Part shown: positions 60,069 through 64,000 of the stretch, one piece after another | Position numbering within the stretch: the first letter of the stretch is position 1 | How the letters are laid out: each line of letters opens with the position of its first letter | Origin: Ditylenchus dipsaci | Taxonomy: Eukaryota > Nematoda > Chromadorea > Rhabditida > Anguinidae | DNA length: 64,000 bases | NCBI GenBank assembly: GCA_004194705.1 | Contig: SADC01000208.1 | Location: 105,127-169,126, forward strand | Reading direction: 5' to 3' | Position numbers and translations under genes: made by a program | The notes under the pieces: model-generated | The model's database searches: none | What the model saw: the letters and a program-made list of their open reading frames with translations, nothing else | What the model was told of the DNA's origin: nothing

Positions 60069-61309
60069 CATGTTTTCAGGTTCACTCGTCAGGTAAATTT
60101 AACTTTTTGGCGCAATCTTTACTGCAGCTGCATACAGCTTGGCAAAGTTGTCAACGTGTGTAGACGTCAAGGCACATTTTTTGGTCTATGTGGAAACTAT
60201 TCACTTTGTCAGGCTGTATGTGGTTGAGGTATCACTCTCTATGTGCCTTCGTGCTCCATAACCAAGGCGGTATGGCTAGGCATAGTAACATAACTGCCGG
60301 AGCACGTTAACTTCTATAAAGAGGCTGCCTAGCGAGAGTGGTTTAAGCCACATATTATTTTACCAAAATGTCGTTCTGTATTCATATCATTAATTTTCAG
60401 GTACAATGAGTCATTCAGGTAGCTTATTCACATTAAAGGGGGAGGGACATTTTTCAGGTACAGTGAGTCATTCAGGTAGCTTATTCTCTGACTGAAGGAA
60501 TTTTCTCATGGTCAGTTATTAGGTCAGTAATTGATAACTGAATGCTTCAGAACTCTGAACTTAATGCAGGAATCTAACCAGGTGCTATTCAGATAGCCTT
60601 TTGTTGTCTCTATCGACCGCATCACTGACTATAGAGCATGACTAGCACCTGTATAAATTCCTGAAGCATTCAGTTCTTAATTACTGACCTAAAAAACCGT
60701 GAGAATTTCGTTAAAGGGAAGGGACTTTCATATACGCATCGCCCTAGGTCACAGGTTCGAATATCACTGGCTGCACACCCTATTTTGAAAGCCATTTCTG
60801 GAAATAATTCCAATCGATTTCTCGATAGTTTTCGGCCCTAGAAGTCAGTGAACTTGATATATAAAAAATCAATAAGGCGTGTACATAACGGGATTAGAAC
60901 AGTTGACTAAGGGCGATACGTATATGAAAGTCCCTCCCCTTTTAATGTGAATAAGCTACCTGAATGACTCATTGTACTGAAAATTAATGATATGAATACA
61001 GAACGACATTTTGGTAAAATAATATGTGGCTTATAACCACTCTCGCTAGGCAGCCTCTTTTATAGAAGTTAACGTGCTCCGGCAGTTATGTTACTATGGC
61101 CTAGCCATACCGCCTTGGTTATGGAGCACGAAGCACAGTAGAGAGTGACCCTCAACCACATACAGCCTGACAAAGTGAATAGTTTCCACATAGACCAAAA
61201 AATGTGCCTTGACGTCTACACACGTTGACAACTTTGCCAAGCTGTATGCAGCTGCAGTAAAGATTGCGCCAAAAAGTTAAATTTACCTGACGAGTGAACC
61301 TGAAAACAT
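60069..61309. repeat. 1.24-kb palindrome forming the left outer arm
   Basis: CATGTTTTCAGGTTCACTCG at 60069 pairs with its complement ending at 61309. Arms of about 370-385 bp are nearly identical, passing through TTTACTGCAGCTGCATACAG, ACCAAGGCGGTATGGCTAGG and CAGGTACAATGAGTCATTCA. The interior (60456-60944) contains a weaker palindrome (ATTGATAACTGAATGCTTCA / TGAAGCATTCAGTT) and the tRNA-like site at 60745. Confidence 0.9.
60745..60800 (+). repeat. tRNA-like B-box segment (also at 63770-63820)
   Basis: ATCGCCCTAGGTCACAGG and TTCGAATATCACTGGCTG contain a strong B-box (GGTTCGAATATC). The match to 37050-37095 on the complement suggests a tRNA-derived SINE piece inside the palindrome core. No A box is seen. 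Confidence 0.45.
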
Positions 61310-61849
61310 GGGTGCGTAGTCGTTTGAGTTATGGCGTGCAAAAGGGCAACAAAGTAACTCAAACGACTTATTATGGACGTTTGAGTTACTTTGTGCCCTT
61401 TTGCACAAAGTAACTGAAACGTCTTAAAATTTATTTTTGCGATATTGTTTGATTTCGATTTCTGTTTCTTTTTCGTTACTCTTTGCAAATGTCTATGTCT
61501 TCTCAGAACGTCTTTGACCTCGACCGATGAAAATACTGCTAGTCCTGAACCAATCACAACCTATTTCTATGTACTGTTCGGGAATTTTCTGTGCAGGGTT
61601 TTCGCAAAACTTTTCAGTTCTGATTATTCGCAAACATCTATATGCCAAAAGGTCTAATCCCTGATGAGCAGTGCAGATTGCACTAATTTCACATGTCGAA
61701 ATAATGTTCGCACTGATTGCCGTGAATTCTACCAAGTTTTTTAAGTTGTTGAAGTTTTTGCGCATCAAAGCTCTCGAAGATCAATTAAAAAGGTGTGTTT
61801 CTTTTGCGTTTTCTTGCCATCGAACTAATTGCAACTGTTTTCAGGTGGT

Positions 61850-61985
61850 TCATCGTGCAACTGCAACTGCACAAGCCTGGACACATGTCTTGCGAATGCC
61901 CTCAGTCTCGAGATGGTGGTGGCGGAGGTCGTCGTTGCTACAAGTGCCAGGAAACCGTCCATATGAGTCGTGAAATGCTCTCAGG
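61850..61985 (+). pseudogene. CCHC zinc-knuckle fragment (CNBP/GLH-like)
   Basis: After TTTTCAG at 61842, frames read HKPGHMSCECPQSRDGGGG then RRCYKCQETVHMSREM. The second knuckle has the CX2CX4HX4 pattern with the final Cys replaced by Met, and the first has lost its leading Cys pair through a frame change. Gly-rich linkers between knuckles are typical of CNBP and of nematode germline helicases of the GLH type. It is a partial copy in the core of the fold-back element. Confidence 0.6.
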
Positions 61986-62769
61986 GTCAGCGCTAATCAA
62001 GAGAATCTTGCTCGTTATTGTTAAACCACTGTTCTCAGCTTAGAATTGTCTCGTTGTTTGGCATTTGCGCTGATGAAATAAAACCATCCTTTCTTTATGT
62101 AATCCTGGCCAGTTTTCAGGTAACGGGTATATTTTTAAGTACCTGCCAAAGGTTGGCCACTTCGCAGCCAGCACACTCTTCATCACAAATGATAGAAATA
62201 AAAAAGTCCTGCGGCCACTCCTAAGTGAATAAGAGCCGGTATTCCGCAAATGGTAGTATTAAGGTTTGTAGACAAAAGGCCAAAAATTTGAAAAAGTGTA
62301 CCAGGTTATAATTGTACCGACTCATACTTTGTACCGATTTGTACCGAATTATAAGTAACCCTTTTCAAAATAGATAAGTTACAGAATAATGATTTTTGAC
62401 AAAAAAAAAAATTATACAATGGATATACAACAACAATTGGAACAATGATGACGATTTTTGGTGAATAGGAGAGCTGGTTCAAGAATCCAGAAAAGGCTGC
62501 TTACCGAGAGAGGAAACTTTTCACCAGTCGGTATCACACCACCTCCTTGCTGGAACCCTGGAATGAAAAGACGTTTAATTTGTGATTGAAACCTTCACAC
62601 AGTGGTAGATAACTAATGCCAGCAAATTATCTTTCATCTCCCATTCACCTTTGAACAATTTTTAGGTACCTAAGAAGAGGAATTAAGGTGTTCATTTATT
62701 TTCACTCAAATCAAACATGTTGATAGATGATTTCAACAACACAGAGGATCAAGCTAAACTGAGACATTC
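61986..62769. other. Core of the giant fold-back, no gene seen
   Basis: AT-rich, with GTACCGACTCATACTTTGTA-like repeats near 62315-62360. No ORF of quality. Confidence 0.45.
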
Positions 62770-63090
62770 GCAATTACATCAGAACTGAAAAAGTTTGCGA
62801 AACTTTGCACAGAAAATTCCCTAACAGTACATAGAAATAGTTTGATTGGTTCAGGACCAGCAGTATTTTCATCGGTCGCAGGTCAAAGACGTCTGGAGAA
62901 GACATAGACATTTGCAAAGAGTAACGAAAAAGAAACAGAAATCGAAATCAAACAAATATCGCAAAAAATAAATTTTAAGACGTTTCAGTTACTTTGGCAA
63001 AAGGGCACAAAGTAACTCAAACGTCCATAATAAGTCGTTTGAGTTACTTTGTGCCCTTTTGCACGCCATAACTCAAACGACTACGCACCC

Positions 63091-64000
63091 ATGTTTTCAG
63101 GTTCACTCGTCCCCAAGGTAATTTAACTTTTGGCGCAATCTTTACTGCAGCTGCATACAGCTTGGCAAAGTTGTCAACGTGTGTAGACCGCAAGGCAATT
63201 TTTTGGTCTATGTGGAAACTATTCACTTTGTCAGGCTGTATGTGGTTGAGGTATCACTTCTCTATGTGCCTTCGTGCTCCATAACCAAGGCGGTATGGCT
63301 AGGCCATAGTAACATAACTGCCGGAGCACGTTAACTTCTATAAAAGAGGCTGCCTAGCGAGAGTGGGTTATAAAGCCACATATTATTTTAACCAAAATGT
63401 CGTTCTGTATTCATATCATTAATTTTCAGGTACAATGAGTCATTCAGGTAGCTTATTCACATAAAGGGGGAGGACATTTTTCAGGTACAGTGAGTCATTC
63501 AAGGTAGCTTATTCTCACTGAAGGAATTTCTCAATGGTCAGTTATTAGGTCGTAATTGATAACTGAATGCTTCAGAAACTCTGAACTTTAATGCCAGGAA
63601 TCTAACCAGGTGCTATTCAGATAGCCTTTTGTTGTCTCTTATAGACCGCATCACTGACTAACAGCATGACTAGCACCTGTATAAATTCCTGAAGCATTCA
63701 GTTTCTTAATTACTGACCTAATAACAAACCGGAGAGAATTTCGTTAAAGGGAAGGGACTTTCATATATCGCATCGCCCTAGGTCACAGGTTCGAATATCA
63801 CTGGCTGCACACCCTATTTTGAAAGCCATTTCTGGAAATAATTCCAATCGATTTCTCGATAGTTTTCGGCCCTAGAAGTCAGTGAACTTGATATAAAAAT
63901 CAATAAGGCGTGTACATAACGGGATTAGAACAGTTGACTAAGGGCGATACGTATATGAAAGTCCCTCCCCTTTAATGTGAATAAGCTACCTGAATGACTC
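63091..64000. repeat. Second copy of the palindrome, incomplete
   Basis: Starts CATGTTTTCAGGTTCACTCG and follows 60069-61000 with small indels (extra or missing single bases). It is cut at the window end before its right arm is complete. Confidence 0.9.

Larger units (their letters stand above)
60069..64000. mobile_element. Giant fold-back element, truncated by the window end
   Basis: 60069-61640 is repeated in reverse complement as 62770 to 64000 and presumably beyond. The arms meet around a ~1.1-kb core (61641-62769). The inner arms (61310-61640 / 62770-63090) contain AACGTTTGAGTTACTTTGTG-type arrays and are nearly identical. Each outer arm is itself a palindrome (see next entry). The core has a zinc-knuckle remnant and GTACCGATTTGTACCGAA repeats (62317-62355). 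No transposase is seen. Confidence 0.8.

Overview
ORGANISM. This is AT-rich animal (metazoan) DNA with spliced genes. Introns are short (about 45-60 bp) and usually end in TTTTAG or TTTCAG. The genes include a nicotinic receptor subunit, VAP, a lysosomal phospholipase A2, RPB7, ribosomal protein eL41, a MADF protein and an F-box protein of the kind expanded in nematodes. I read this as a repeat-rich nematode contig; the species cannot be told, and another small-intron invertebrate is possible. No prokaryotic operon, rRNA or CRISPR array is present. LAYOUT. 0-10 kb: repeats, a TPR-like exon, then a nearly unbroken run of fold-back/TTAA elements (3.7-9.1 kb), one carrying a 2.4-kb hAT-type element with gene pieces inside. 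10-20 kb: a membrane-protein gene, a mini-gene, three TA-flanked MITEs sharing target sites, an F-box gene, a MADF gene and a Harbinger remnant. 20-24.5 kb: a decayed hAT transposon with eL41 between its transposase and its right end. 26.4-28 kb: a BEL/Pao remnant. 30.7-31 kb: an unidentified spliced gene. 31-38 kb: mostly MITEs. 38.4-40.4 kb: LPLA2 (minus). 43.8-44.8 kb: VAP (plus). 45.2-54.1 kb: nicotinic receptor subunit (minus), with a 4.2-kb intron holding a TTAA element that encloses part of RPB7. 56.6-59.9 kb: two small minus-strand genes and a secreted-peptide candidate. 60-64 kb: a giant fold-back element, cut by the window end. THEMES. (1) Host-gene pieces, introns included, lie inside inverted-repeat elements at least four times: an unknown gene at 7.2-8.0 kb, eL41, RPB7 and a zinc-knuckle sequence. 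(2) Many hAT-like MITEs share one plan: a short TIR starting CAGTG, CAGG or TAGGG, then arrays of a short motif private to each element, facing inward from both ends, with 8-bp target duplications where readable. (3) In most otherwise conserved genes the reading frame breaks by one base, usually repaired by one extra A. This looks like residual deletion error in the assembly rather than mass pseudogenisation. All homology calls are by eye from motifs; none was checked against a database.
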